A stretch of DNA of 20,463 nt from Lachnospiraceae bacterium (GCA_009774175.1 VSNG01000039.1:1-20463), one strand, 5' to 3'. Shown: positions 7,639-14,875, counted from the first letter of the stretch. A program made the numbers and translations. The notes: a model not told the origin generated them from the sequence alone.

Positions 7639-7664
7639 TCGCCCTGTCACTTCTGACAGGGCGA
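7639..7664 (-). terminator. perfect 11-bp hairpin between hpf and the GT-C gene
   Basis: TCGCCCTGTCA (7639-7649) and TGACAGGGCGA (7654-7664) pair perfectly around four bases. It lies 50 bp after the hpf stop and about 20 bp before the next ribosome binding site. No good U-run follows on either strand, so it may be a weak terminator, an mRNA-end stabiliser or an operator over the next promoter. Confidence 0.5.
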
Positions 7665-7713
7665 CATGGTATTTCCATTTCAAAACAGAGCTTGTCTCGC
7701 TCCCTAAGTCCGC

Positions 7714-8241
7714 TTACACCTCGGGTTCAATCAGGCCGTAAGTATTTCCCTTTCTCTTATAGACCACGTTTACCTGATCCGTCTCCGCATTACAGAACAC
7801 AAAGAAATTGTGACCCAGAAGCTCCATCTGCACGCAGGCATCCTCGGGATACATGGGCTTGATGTCAAACTTCTTCGTGCGGATGATCTGCACTTCCTCC
7901 TCGTCCATATAGTCCTTCTCGATAAACTCCTGACGGAAAAATCCCGCTCCCTGCTTCTTGTCCACCAGCTTATTCTTATATTTCTTAAGCTGTCTCTCGA
8001 TAATCTCCTCCACCAGGTCGATGGAGACATACATATCGCTGCTGACCTGCTCGGAACGAATGATATTACCTTTCACGGGAATCGTCACCTCAATCTTCTG
8101 ACGATCCTTCTCTACGCTGAGCGTAACATGTACTTCTGTATCTTCAGTGAAAAACTTCTCTAATTTGCCGATCTTATCTTCCACTGCAGACCGTAATCCC
8201 GGCGTTACTTCGATATTTTTTCCGACAATGTTAAATTTCAT
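7714..8241 (-). CDS. hpf: ribosome hibernation promoting factor, long form
   Basis: A 175-residue protein that binds the 30S decoding region in stationary phase and pairs ribosomes into inactive 100S dimers. The N-terminal S30AE domain (about 1-100) starts MKFNIVGKNIEVTPGLR and contains the acidic and basic strand pattern of the family. After a charged linker (YKNKLVDKKQGAGFF) comes the C-terminal dimerisation domain (EVQIIRTKKFDIKPMYPEDA, then LLGHNFFVFCNAETDQVNVVYKRKGNTYGLIEP), which marks the long form usual in Firmicutes. ATG 8241 is preferred over ATG 8250, because GGAAAGGG ends directly before 8250 and is correctly spaced for 8241. The promoter at 8279-8308 makes it a single-gene unit or the head of the GT-C operon if the hairpin behind it leaks. 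Confidence 0.95.
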   Translation of the reverse strand: MKFNIVGKNIEVTPGLRSAVEDKIGKLEKFFTEDTEVHVTLSVEKDRQKIEVTIPVKGNIIRSEQVSSDMYVSIDLVEEIIERQLKKYKNKLVDKKQGAGFFRQEFIEKDYMDEEEVQIIRTKKFDIKPMYPEDACVQMELLGHNFFVFCNAETDQVNVVYKRKGNTYGLIEPEV

Positions 8242-8278
8242 CTCGCTCATCCCTTTCCTGTTCGGATTTGTTGTGTCC

Positions 8279-8308
8279 AGTATACCATATCTTGTGCTTC
8301 CATTGCAA
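8279..8308 (-). promoter_or_regulatory. hpf promoter with extended -10
   Basis: Minus strand TTGCAA (8308-8303), 18-bp spacer and TGGTATACT, an extended -10 with TATACT at 8284-8279. Transcription would start about 30 nt upstream of the hpf start codon. Confidence 0.6.
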
Positions 8309-8374
8309 TAGCATACATAACATACCGGCCCCGCTTATGCGCATAAACAGCCTTAAAATACTGCTTACGCATGC

Positions 8375-8403
8375 AAAAAGAGACGGTTCCGAAGAACCGT
8401 CTC
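8375..8403 (-). terminator. intrinsic terminator of the NlpC/P60 gene
   Basis: GAGACGGTTC and GAACCGTCTC (8380-8403) form a perfect 10-bp stem. Read on the minus strand the loop is TTCG, a stable UUCG tetraloop, and the stem is followed by T5 (8379-8375). It lies 50 bp after the stop codon. Confidence 0.88.
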
Positions 8404-8452
8404 CCAATTTTCTTTTCCATGGCCGCAAGCCCGGCCACCCGCCGCCCTTCTC

Positions 8453-9838
8453 CTAGAGGATTCTTCTGATGGAGAGAATGGAACGGTAATTTGCATTGGA
8501 CACGATAATACCTGTTCTGGAGGTAGACGCGTGAACAATCTGACCATTGCCGGCATAGATACCCACGTGACCCGAATAGCAGATAATATCGCCAGGCTGC
8601 GCATTCTCCAGACCGTTTACGGCTGCGCCCACACTTCTGTCCGCCGCCGAAGAATGAGGCAGGCTCACACCAAAGTTTTTGTAAACGCTCATCACGAAAC
8701 CAGAGCAGTCCGCACCGTTGGTCAGGCTGGTGCCACCGTACACATAAGGATTACCCACAAACTGTTTCGCAAACTGTACCACATCGGCGCCTGTGCTTCC
8801 TGTGGGATTTGCATAGGTCTTGCCGCCCTCTTCACTCTTTTTGCCGGAAGCAGCATTCTCCGCCGTCTTTTTCTTCGCAGCAGCCTTCGCTGCTTTTCTG
8901 GCCTCTTCCTCTTTAGCCAGTCTGGCTTTTTCTTCCGCGATGGACTCCGCCTTCACAAACTCGGTGGAAAGCGTAACGTAATCCGTGGAAACATAACCGT
9001 CGCCCTCCTCGATGTTTACCTTAACCCAGCCGTCCAGCTCTTCCGTAACGATCAATTCGTCTTCAATCGGGATAAGGCCCAGAACCGTCTCCTCCAGACC
9101 GGGTTTTTCACGCACCTTAAGGGTGGTGGTATTTACGGTCGCGATACGGGTTCCCACTTCCTTCGCGTAATCCACGGCATCATCACCGGTCACACAAAAC
9201 TCTGCCTTAACAAACCCCTCAACGGAGCCGGAGCTGATCTTATACCAGCCGTCCTCCTCCTCAATAAAGCTGCCGACGGACTTATTATAGAGCTTACCTA
9301 CAATTTCACCGTCCTCGCTGGGGATGTCACGCACATTCACGTAATCATTCACTTTGGCGATAACCAGATCCTTAAAGCTCTCCTCTTCTTCGGAAAGGCC
9401 TCTGCCCGCCGCTGCCCGCAGGTCTCTTGTGTAGCCTTCGCTGACAACCACCGTATCCACAATCTTCTTCTCAGAGGATTTCCTGCTGATCTTATCGGAT
9501 GTGCTGGCAAGATCGGCAAAACCGCCTACCTGCGCGCTTCCTACGCTGATGTCGGGCTCGTCGTCCTGCCCGTCCTCATAATCGTCTTCATATTTGCCTG
9601 TATTTTCGCCGTCTTCCTCTTCGTTCTGCTGGGCCATTTCAGCCGCTTCCCTGTCGGAATCCTCTTTCAGCGCCGATAAGGAAGTGGACTCCTCCTCGCT
9701 CTGAAGCGAAAACTCTATACCGGCCGAAGGAAGGACGCTTGCCACATTTCCAGTAGCCTCCGCCTCAAGTCCCATACCGGTAAATCCCATGACTGCCGCC
9801 AGTGCACATGCTGTCCATTTAAGTTTGTTTTTCTTCAT
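8453..9838 (-). CDS. secreted SH3b-SH3b-NlpC/P60 peptidoglycan hydrolase
   Basis: A 461-residue exported endopeptidase of the type that cuts the stem peptide of peptidoglycan. Residues 1-28 are a signal peptide (MKKNKLKW, a hydrophobic core, then GLEAEA). Residues 45-100 are strongly acidic and probably disordered. Two SH3b wall-binding domains follow: about 158-215 (YVNVRDIPSEDGEIVGKLY) and 228-292 (TTLKVREKPGLEETVLGLI). Residues 296-330 are an Ala/Lys/Glu-rich helical linker. The NlpC/P60 domain is at 348-461 with catalytic Cys378 in DCSGFV, His424 in GHVGIY and His436 in IVHAS, all present. ATG 9838 is used because GAGG lies 8 nt upstream; the longer frame starts inside that site with GTG. 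It has its own promoter, a WalR-like box and a strong terminator, so it is monocistronic. Confidence 0.95.
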   Translation of the reverse strand: MKKNKLKWTACALAAVMGFTGMGLEAEATGNVASVLPSAGIEFSLQSEEESTSLSALKEDSDREAAEMAQQNEEEDGENTGKYEDDYEDGQDDEPDISVGSAQVGGFADLASTSDKISRKSSEKKIVDTVVVSEGYTRDLRAAAGRGLSEEEESFKDLVIAKVNDYVNVRDIPSEDGEIVGKLYNKSVGSFIEEEDGWYKISSGSVEGFVKAEFCVTGDDAVDYAKEVGTRIATVNTTTLKVREKPGLEETVLGLIPIEDELIVTEELDGWVKVNIEEGDGYVSTDYVTLSTEFVKAESIAEEKARLAKEEEARKAAKAAAKKKTAENAASGKKSEEGGKTYANPTGSTGADVVQFAKQFVGNPYVYGGTSLTNGADCSGFVMSVYKNFGVSLPHSSAADRSVGAAVNGLENAQPGDIICYSGHVGIYAGNGQIVHASTSRTGIIVSNANYRSILSIRRIL

Positions 9839-9854
9839 AAAAAACACCTCATTT

Positions 9855-9871
9855 GTTACAGAATTGTTACA
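9855..9871 (-). promoter_or_regulatory. WalR-like operator (TGTAAC-N5-TGTAAC)
   Basis: Minus strand TGTAAC (9871-9866), AATTC, TGTAAC (9860-9855). This fits the published WalR/YycF consensus TGTWAH-N5-TGTWAH exactly. It lies in front of a peptidoglycan hydrolase gene, the usual target class. It sits just downstream of the predicted transcription start, a position that would suggest repression rather than activation. Confidence 0.6.
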
Positions 9872-9880
9872 TCTGGCTAT

Positions 9881-9909
9881 AATATAGCATTGCCTTTACG
9901 TTTTGTCAA
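9881..9909 (-). promoter_or_regulatory. promoter of the NlpC/P60 gene
   Basis: Minus strand TTGACA (9909-9904), 17-bp spacer, TATATT (9886-9881) preceded by TGC, an extended -10. All elements are near consensus, giving a leader of roughly 35 nt. Confidence 0.8.
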
Positions 9910-9933
9910 CCACATCATCTACTGTAAAAACGC

Positions 9934-9963
9934 AAACACAAGCCCAAGTTATTGTGTTTTTTT
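9934..9963. terminator. weak hairpin between trxB and the NlpC/P60 gene
   Basis: AAACACAA (9934-9941) and TTGTGTTT (9952-9959) pair around a 10-nt loop. On the minus strand the stem is followed by GCGTTTTT, which could end trxB transcription; on the plus strand a T-run follows but no plus-strand gene precedes it. Confidence 0.4.
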
Positions 9964-10054
9964 CACAAAAATACGCATTTTATGGCATTTTACGTTAAAT
10001 TTCATGTCAAATTTTTTTATTTCTGGGAAAAACAGGTTTGTAACACTTTCGTAA

Positions 10055-10975
10055 TCATTCTATTACAGAAGAAAGATATTTCTCCACGGAAGCCACCGCG
10101 CAGGCGCCGTCCGCCACCGCCGTCACAATCTGCCGGAGGCTCTTTGTGCGGATATCTCCCGCCGCAAAAATACCCGGAATATTGGTGGCGCAGTCCTCTC
10201 CCGCAATAATATAACCCGTTTCGTCGCAGGCCACCGTCCCACGTAAAGGCTCCGTATTCGGCCTCATACCCACCGCGATGAAGACGCCCTCCACCGCAAT
10301 CTTTCGCTCCTCCTCTTCCCCGGACTTACGGACCGTTATTTCTTCTACCAGATCAGAGCCGCCAATCTCCTGCAATGTGCTGTTCCATACAACCTCCACG
10401 TTCTCACAGGAAAACAGTTTGTTCTGCAGGCTTTTTGCCGCCCGCAGACTGTCGCGTCTGTGAATCAGGTAAACTTTCCTGCAGAATCTGGCAAGATAGA
10501 CGGCATCCTCCACCGCTACATCCCCGCCGCCGATCACTGCCACATCTCTTTTCTTAAAAAAAGCGCCGTCACAGGTAGCGCAGTAGGATACGCCCCGCCC
10601 TCTGTAGCTGTCCTCGCCGGGCACGCCCAGCTGCGCATGTTTTGCGCCTCCGGCAAGAATCACCGTCCGCGCCTCATATCTGGCGCCGTCTGCGGTCTCC
10701 ACCACTTTTCTGTCGCCTCCGTCACAGACACGGACCACGCTTCCGCTCTGGAAAACCGCTCCCTGGGCATCCGCATGCTGCCTGAATTTCTGTCCCAGTT
10801 CAAATCCATTGATACCGGGCAGACCAAGATAATTATCCACCTCATGGGTATCGACCACCTGACCTCCCCCCATGGGCGTCTCTTCCATTACCATAAGAGT
10901 AAGACCGGCGCGCATACCATAAACCGCAGCCGACAGCCCCGCCGGACCTGCACCGATAATAATAAGATCAACCAT
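10055..10975 (-). CDS. trxB: thioredoxin reductase (NADPH-type)
   Basis: A 306-residue flavoenzyme that passes electrons from NADPH through FAD to a thioredoxin. The FAD-binding GAGPAG is at 8-13, and the redox-active pair Cys132/Cys135 sits in YCATCDGAFF. The NADPH domain has GGGDVAVE at 149-156 and HRRDSLRA at 172-179, whose arginines fit the 2'-phosphate of NADPH. FAAGDIR near 270 is the second FAD contact, and the C-terminus is of normal length. AGGAGTG precedes ATG 10975 at good spacing. No thioredoxin gene is adjacent. Its promoter region is shared with the divergent SDR gene and contains a palindrome. Some clostridial members take electrons from ferredoxin instead of NADPH; the HRRDxxR motif argues for NADPH here. 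Confidence 0.94.
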   Translation of the reverse strand: MVDLIIIGAGPAGLSAAVYGMRAGLTLMVMEETPMGGGQVVDTHEVDNYLGLPGINGFELGQKFRQHADAQGAVFQSGSVVRVCDGGDRKVVETADGARYEARTVILAGGAKHAQLGVPGEDSYRGRGVSYCATCDGAFFKKRDVAVIGGGDVAVEDAVYLARFCRKVYLIHRRDSLRAAKSLQNKLFSCENVEVVWNSTLQEIGGSDLVEEITVRKSGEEEERKIAVEGVFIAVGMRPNTEPLRGTVACDETGYIIAGEDCATNIPGIFAAGDIRTKSLRQIVTAVADGACAVASVEKYLSSVIE

Positions 10976-11042
10976 TAATCACACACTCCTTTCCCGTCAC
11001 TTTGCTATCCGTTCCCGGCAGGTGACATTCCCCGCTGTATGT

Positions 11043-11098
11043 AGTATACTTTAATTCAATGCAATTCATTACGATCCGTAATACAAATACTATATAAT
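11043..11098. promoter_or_regulatory. divergent promoter region of trxB and the SDR gene
   Basis: Minus strand TATACT (11048-11043) is a candidate -10 for trxB; plus strand TATAAT (11093-11098) is a candidate -10 for the SDR gene. Neither has a good -35 at 17 bp. The palindrome at 11068-11082 lies at the -35 position of both, which suggests regulator-assisted or regulator-blocked transcription. Confidence 0.5.
11068..11082. repeat. 15-bp palindrome ATTACG-ATC-CGTAAT, candidate operator
   Basis: Perfect 6-bp arms around three bases, midway between the divergent -10 elements. Size and position fit a dimeric repressor or activator site. The cognate regulator is not in the window. Confidence 0.5.
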
Positions 11099-11132
11099 TA
11101 TACTATTAAATCCACAGAAGGGACAATCAACC

Positions 11133-11870
11133 ATGCAACAGACACCTATCCCGAAAGCAGCGCTTGTCACAGGCGCCTCGCGGGGAATCGGCCGCGCCAT
11201 CGCCGAAGCTCTGGCTCAGGAAGGCTACCGCCTGTATCTCACCTGTATAAACTCCAAAGACGATCTGACACATTTGTCACATCGTCTGTCGGAAAAATAT
11301 CACGTCGAATGTACGCCCATTATGGCGGATGTTGGAAGCATCCAATCGGTAAATCAGCTCTTCTCGCAAATTCATGACTTGACCTTATTAGTCAACAATG
11401 CCGGCATCTCCCACATCGGCCTTCTGCACGAGATGTCCCCGGAGCAGTGGCAGCGCCTGATGGACGTAAATTTAAACGCCCTGTTTTACACCTGCCGTCT
11501 GGCGGTTCCTCTGATGTTAAAACACCATGCCGGGAAAATCATTAACATCTCCTCCGTCTGGGGAAACGCTGGCGCCTCCATGGAAGTAGCTTACTCCGCC
11601 TCCAAAGGCGGCGTAAACGCCTTCACCAGGGCGCTGGCCAGGGAACTGGCTCCCAGCGGCATCCAGGTCAACGCCATTGCCTGCGGCGTCATTGACACAG
11701 ATATGAACCGAAATCTCTCCGAGGAGGAAATGGAGGCGCTGCGAAGCGAAATACCAGCCGACCGTATTGGTCAACCGCAGGAAGCAGCACAGCTTTTGCT
11801 CTCGCTTCTTAATGCCCCTTCCTATCTGACGGGACAGATCATTACGCTGGACGGCGGATGGCAAATGTGA
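11133..11870 (+). CDS. ymfI: SDR-family reductase, probable EF-P 5-aminopentanone reductase
   Basis: A 245-residue short-chain dehydrogenase. TGASRGIG at 13-20 binds the nucleotide, NNAG is at 88-91, and the catalytic set is Ser140/Ser141, Tyr154 and Lys158 (YSASK). It ends with LTGQIITLDGGWQM, the usual SDR C-terminus. The N-terminal region (ALVTGASRGIGRAIAEALAQ, then GYRLYLTCINSKDDL) resembles YmfI, which in Bacillus reduces 5-aminopentanone on a lysine of elongation factor P to 5-aminopentanol. FabG-like 3-oxoacyl-ACP reductase is the main alternative; no fatty-acid genes are nearby, which mildly favours YmfI. No efp gene is in the window. AGAAGGGA precedes ATG 11133. It converges on the MATE gene with only 4 bp between stop codons. 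Confidence 0.75.
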   Translation: MQQTPIPKAALVTGASRGIGRAIAEALAQEGYRLYLTCINSKDDLTHLSHRLSEKYHVECTPIMADVGSIQSVNQLFSQIHDLTLLVNNAGISHIGLLHEMSPEQWQRLMDVNLNALFYTCRLAVPLMLKHHAGKIINISSVWGNAGASMEVAYSASKGGVNAFTRALARELAPSGIQVNAIACGVIDTDMNRNLSEEEMEALRSEIPADRIGQPQEAAQLLLSLLNAPSYLTGQIITLDGGWQM

Positions 11871-11874
11871 AAAG

Positions 11875-13218
11875 TTATTCCTGCAATTTCCGCAACTGGG
11901 AAAACCAGCTTCCCACCAGCACCACATCCGCACCAACCCATGCGGCGATCTCAGCAAAAAAGATACCGGCTTCTCCCAAAAGCATGGGAAGAAGAATAAT
12001 TGACAAAGTACGCATCACAAATTCCGCCACCCCCGACAGCATGGGAAGAACCGTATTTCCCATGCCCTGCAGGGAGGATCTTGTCACATGCAGAACATAA
12101 AGAATCGGCAGACAGACGCTCATAACCGCCAGGTAGAAATAGGCGATCCGCATGGTCTGCTCCACCACCTCCGGCGTCCCCGAAATGAAAAGCCCCAGAA
12201 GAAGCTTTCCAAAAGCAAGCATGCACACCGCAATGACAGCGGAGGTTATCATGGCAATGCCCATGGCGGCACGCATTCCGCTGCGAACCCGGTCCAGTTT
12301 TCCGGCACCCAGATTCTGCCCCACATAAGTCACCATGGCATAACCGTAAGACGTGCCCGCAATCTCCAGCAGTCCATAAAGCTTATTCGTCGCAGTAAAT
12401 CCCGCAATAAATATGACGCCGTAGCTGTTTACCACAAACTGAACAATCATGCCGCCGATGGCAATGATGCCGTTCTGAAAGGCCATAGGCAGTCCCAGCA
12501 TAAACAGCCTTGCGGAAAGACCCTTTTCCAATCGAAAATCCGTCCTTGCCAGTTTCAGGAAGGTAATTCTCTTAATATGGAAGAAACAGAATACGCTTGA
12601 TACCGCCTGCGCAATCAAGGTGGCCGCCGCCGCGCCCGCAATCCCCCATCCGAACCCCAGCACAAAAAGATAATCCAGCACGATATTGGTCAGGGAAGCT
12701 ACAATCATGGCATTCAAAGGCGTTCTGCTGTCTCCCAGAGAACGCAGAATACACGCCAGAAGATTATAAAGCATTACAATCGGCACGCCCGCAAACATAA
12801 TCCGTAGATAGAGAAGAGAATAGTCTATGATCTCCTGCGGCGTCTGCAAAAGCAGTAAAACAGGCCTTGCAAAAATCAGTCCCGCCGCCACCAGGAAAAT
12901 GGCGGAAAGCATGGATAACACCGCCGCACTCCCTACGCTCTTTTTCAGCTCCTCCGTCCTTCCGGCTCCGAACTCCTGCGCCATCCGAATAGCGAAGCCC
13001 TGAGTCAGACCCTGAATGACTCCCAGCATCAGCCAGTTGAGCCAATCGGATGCCCCCAGTGCCGCCAGCGCGTTTACACCCAGATATTTTCCCACCACCA
13101 TGGTGTCCACCACGGTATAAAGCTGCTGAAAGACATTTCCCGCCACGAGGGAAAGGGAAAAGGTCAGGATCAGCTTTGCCGGCTTTCCCGTAGTCATATT
13201 TTTAACATGTACTGCCAT
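11875..13218 (-). CDS. MATE family multidrug/cation efflux transporter
   Basis: A 447-residue integral membrane protein with about 12 hydrophobic segments in two similar halves, expected to export drugs or metabolites in exchange for Na+ or H+. The MATE start is clear: MTTGKPAKLILTFSLSLVAG, then NVFQQLYTVVDTMVVGKYLG and ALAALGASDWLNWLM. The second half repeats the pattern (FQNGIIAIGGMIVQ, then YGVIFIAGFTATNKLYGLLE). ATG 13218 is chosen because GAGGAAT precedes it; the longer frame overlaps the upstream gene. It starts directly after the YitT stop (TGAGATG), which implies translational coupling. The substrate cannot be told from sequence. Confidence 0.92.
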   Translation of the reverse strand: MAVHVKNMTTGKPAKLILTFSLSLVAGNVFQQLYTVVDTMVVGKYLGVNALAALGASDWLNWLMLGVIQGLTQGFAIRMAQEFGAGRTEELKKSVGSAAVLSMLSAIFLVAAGLIFARPVLLLLQTPQEIIDYSLLYLRIMFAGVPIVMLYNLLACILRSLGDSRTPLNAMIVASLTNIVLDYLFVLGFGWGIAGAAAATLIAQAVSSVFCFFHIKRITFLKLARTDFRLEKGLSARLFMLGLPMAFQNGIIAIGGMIVQFVVNSYGVIFIAGFTATNKLYGLLEIAGTSYGYAMVTYVGQNLGAGKLDRVRSGMRAAMGIAMITSAVIAVCMLAFGKLLLGLFISGTPEVVEQTMRIAYFYLAVMSVCLPILYVLHVTRSSLQGMGNTVLPMLSGVAEFVMRTLSIILLPMLLGEAGIFFAEIAAWVGADVVLVGSWFSQLRKLQE

Positions 13219-13219
13219 C

Positions 13220-14074
13220 TCAGATATTCCTCTTAAATCCTTTCCCCATAATCTCACTGCTCTTCATCGCCATGAGAAAGGCCCCCGGATCAACTTCCTG
13301 AATATGCCTCTCCAACAATACGGCTTGTTTCGGTCCCACAACCGTAAGAATCACCGATCTGTCCTTATGGGTGTATGCGCCCTCCGCCTTGTAGAAGGTG
13401 GCGCTCCGATGCAGCTCGTTCATAATAAATTCGCAGATTGGCTGCGGTTTGCTGCATATAATCGTCAGATACTTATTCATCTTCATGCGTTCGATTGCCT
13501 TATCAATCAAAAGCGTTTTCGCCATGAGACCAAAAACCGAAAACAGCCCTGTCCTGATATCAAAGATAAAGCAGGCCGCAACCACGATAATGGCATCCAC
13601 CGCCATGAGTGCGGCTGAAATATCCATTGTGGAATGCTTTTTTAAAATCATCGCAATAATGTCCGTCCCTCCGCTGCATGTATCCTCATAAAAAAGCAGG
13701 GCGGATGCAATCGCCGGTAAGGCTATGGCGTAAAGAAGCTCCAACAGCGTCTCGTCAGTCAACGGCGCACTCATGGGGAACAGCGCCTCCATTACATTCA
13801 GTAATAAAGATGACACTACTGTCACATACGCCGTCTTTACCCCGAAATCCTTTCCCAGAAACAGAAAACCGATCACCAGAAGAATCCCGTTAAAAAACAA
13901 ATTGATCTGGGACGCCGTAAATGGCAGAAAAGGCGTAATTACCACTGCCAGGCCGGAAATCCCTCCAAAAGAAAAATTATTCGGAAATTTAAAAACATAG
14001 ATTCCGATATCCATGAGAATCACTGCAAATGTGATAATAAAATATTCTCTGATTGTCCGTCCATACTTTTTCAT
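13220..14074 (-). CDS. YitT family membrane protein (DUF161/DUF2179)
   Basis: A 284-residue protein. Residues 1-185 hold five or six membrane segments of the YitT/DUF161 domain, including FKFPNNFSFGGISGLAVVI and the characteristic DTCSGGTDIIAMILKK. The C-terminal domain (about 205-275) is DUF2179, a cytoplasmic ligand-binding-like fold: KYLTIICSKPQPICEFIMNE, then ATFYKAEGAYTHKDRSVILTVV and EVDPGAFLMAM. The function of the family is not established. A GGGGG tract lies about 12 nt before ATG 14074. It is followed without a gap by the MATE gene. No convincing promoter is visible in the 90 bp between it and the tRNA terminator. Confidence 0.92.
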   Translation of the reverse strand: MKKYGRTIREYFIITFAVILMDIGIYVFKFPNNFSFGGISGLAVVITPFLPFTASQINLFFNGILLVIGFLFLGKDFGVKTAYVTVVSSLLLNVMEALFPMSAPLTDETLLELLYAIALPAIASALLFYEDTCSGGTDIIAMILKKHSTMDISAALMAVDAIIVVAACFIFDIRTGLFSVFGLMAKTLLIDKAIERMKMNKYLTIICSKPQPICEFIMNELHRSATFYKAEGAYTHKDRSVILTVVGPKQAVLLERHIQEVDPGAFLMAMKSSEIMGKGFKRNI

Positions 14075-14117
14075 CCGATATTTGCCCCCTGTTTACACCA
14101 AATTTCTTATGAGCGGA

Positions 14118-14152
14118 AAAAGAAGTCGGAATGCAACAGTCATTCCGACTTC
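14118..14152 (-). terminator. intrinsic terminator of the tRNA operon
   Basis: AAGTCGGAATG (14124-14134) and CATTCCGACTT (14142-14152) form an 11-bp stem with a 7-nt loop. On the minus strand the stem is followed by CTTTTT (down to 14118). It lies 15 bp after the Val tRNA. Confidence 0.85.
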
Positions 14153-14166
14153 TCTTCTTAAGATAA

Positions 14167-14240
14167 TGGAAGCAATGGGGCTCGAACCCATGACCTCTCG
14201 CGTGTGAGGCGAACGCTCATCCCAGCTGAGCTATGCTTCC
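14167..14240 (-). tRNA. tRNA-Val (CAC)
   Basis: A 74-nt cloverleaf: acceptor GGAAGCA pairs with TGCTTCC, D stem GCTC/GAGC, anticodon loop CTCACAC giving anticodon CAC, T loop TTCGAGC, discriminator A. The CCA end is not encoded. It decodes GUG and is the second gene of the operon. Confidence 0.93.
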
Positions 14241-14244
14241 AAGG

Positions 14245-14317
14245 TGGAGATAGGGGGACTCGAACCCCTGACCTATACGTTGCGAACGTATCGCTCTCCC
14301 AACTGAGCTATATCCCC
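14245..14317 (-). tRNA. tRNA-Ala (CGC)
   Basis: A 73-nt cloverleaf: acceptor GGGGATA pairs with TATCTCC, D stem GCTC/GAGC, anticodon stem ATACG/CGTAT around TTCGCAA giving anticodon CGC, T loop TTCGAGT, discriminator A. The third acceptor pair is G3-U70, the identity element of alanine tRNA, which confirms the assignment. CCA is not encoded. It is separated from tRNA-Val by 4 nt. Confidence 0.94.
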
Positions 14318-14327
14318 TCTGAGAAAA

Positions 14328-14355
14328 ATTATACCATGGGAAAGGAAAAAATCAA
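14328..14355 (-). promoter_or_regulatory. promoter of the tRNA-Ala/tRNA-Val operon
   Basis: Minus strand TTGATT (14355-14350), 16-bp spacer, TATAAT (14333-14328), ending about 10 bp before the mature tRNA-Ala. The 5' leader would be only a few bases. Confidence 0.7.
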
Positions 14356-14366
14356 GAAAAACATTT

Positions 14367-14394
14367 CAAAACTCCGCAGGAAAACCTGCGGAGT
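14367..14394 (-). terminator. intrinsic terminator of the rplM-rpsI operon
   Basis: ACTCCGCAGG (14371-14380), loop of four, CCTGCGGAGT (14385-14394). The minus-strand stem continues into TTTTG. It lies 60 bp after the rpsI stop and 12 bp before the tRNA promoter. Confidence 0.82.
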
Positions 14395-14453
14395 CTGTAT
14401 TCTTGAATCTGTATAATTTTCTGCTTATCTCAAATGAAAATTCCAAGCAATTA

Positions 14454-14858
14454 TTATCTCTTGGAGAACTGAGGCGCTCTTCTTGCTGCCTTGAGACCGT
14501 ATTTCTTTCTCTCCTTCATACGAGGATCTCTGGTCAGGTAGCCTGCCTTTTTCAGAGTAGGCCTATAATCCGGATCCGCCTGAAGCAGCGCTCTTGCGAT
14601 ACCGTGTCTTACCGCGCCTGCCTGTCCGGTGTATCCGCCGCCCTTAACGGTAACAATCACATTAAACTTATCTGCCGTATCGGTTGCAGCCAGCGGCTGA
14701 CGCACGATAACCTTCAAGGTCTCAAGACCAAAGTAATCGTCAATGGTTCTCTTGTTGATCGTGATCTCACCCTTGCCGGGCACTAAATATACTCTGGCGA
14801 TAGATTTCTTTCTTCTACCGGTTCCGTAATACTTTGCTGATTTATCTGCTTTAGCCAT
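14454..14858 (-). CDS. rpsI: 30S ribosomal protein S9 (uS9)
   Basis: A 134-residue basic protein of the 30S head whose C-terminal tail reaches the P-site tRNA. Family landmarks are YYGTGRRKKSIARVYLVPG near the start, GGGYTGQAGAVRHGIARALL in the middle, and the tail KKYGLKAARRAPQFSKR. Length is normal for a Firmicutes S9 with a short N-terminal extension (MAKADKSAK). AAAGGGA precedes ATG 14858. It follows rplM by 17 bp, the usual pairing. Confidence 0.97.
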   Translation of the reverse strand: MAKADKSAKYYGTGRRKKSIARVYLVPGKGEITINKRTIDDYFGLETLKVIVRQPLAATDTADKFNVIVTVKGGGYTGQAGAVRHGIARALLQADPDYRPTLKKAGYLTRDPRMKERKKYGLKAARRAPQFSKR

Positions 14859-14875
14859 GATTCTTTATCCCTTTC

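Noticed and set aside
8247..8438. 63-aa minus-strand frame upstream of hpf
   Set aside because: It runs through a strong terminator and the hpf promoter, so it cannot be a normal gene.
8531..9679. 382-aa plus-strand frame opposite the NlpC/P60 gene
   Set aside because: Mirror frame produced by codon bias; the minus strand has signal peptide, SH3b domains and a complete active site.
9855..9883. Plus-strand promoter GTTACA-17-TATAAT
   Set aside because: No plus-strand gene follows; it overlaps the better minus-strand promoter and WalR-like box.
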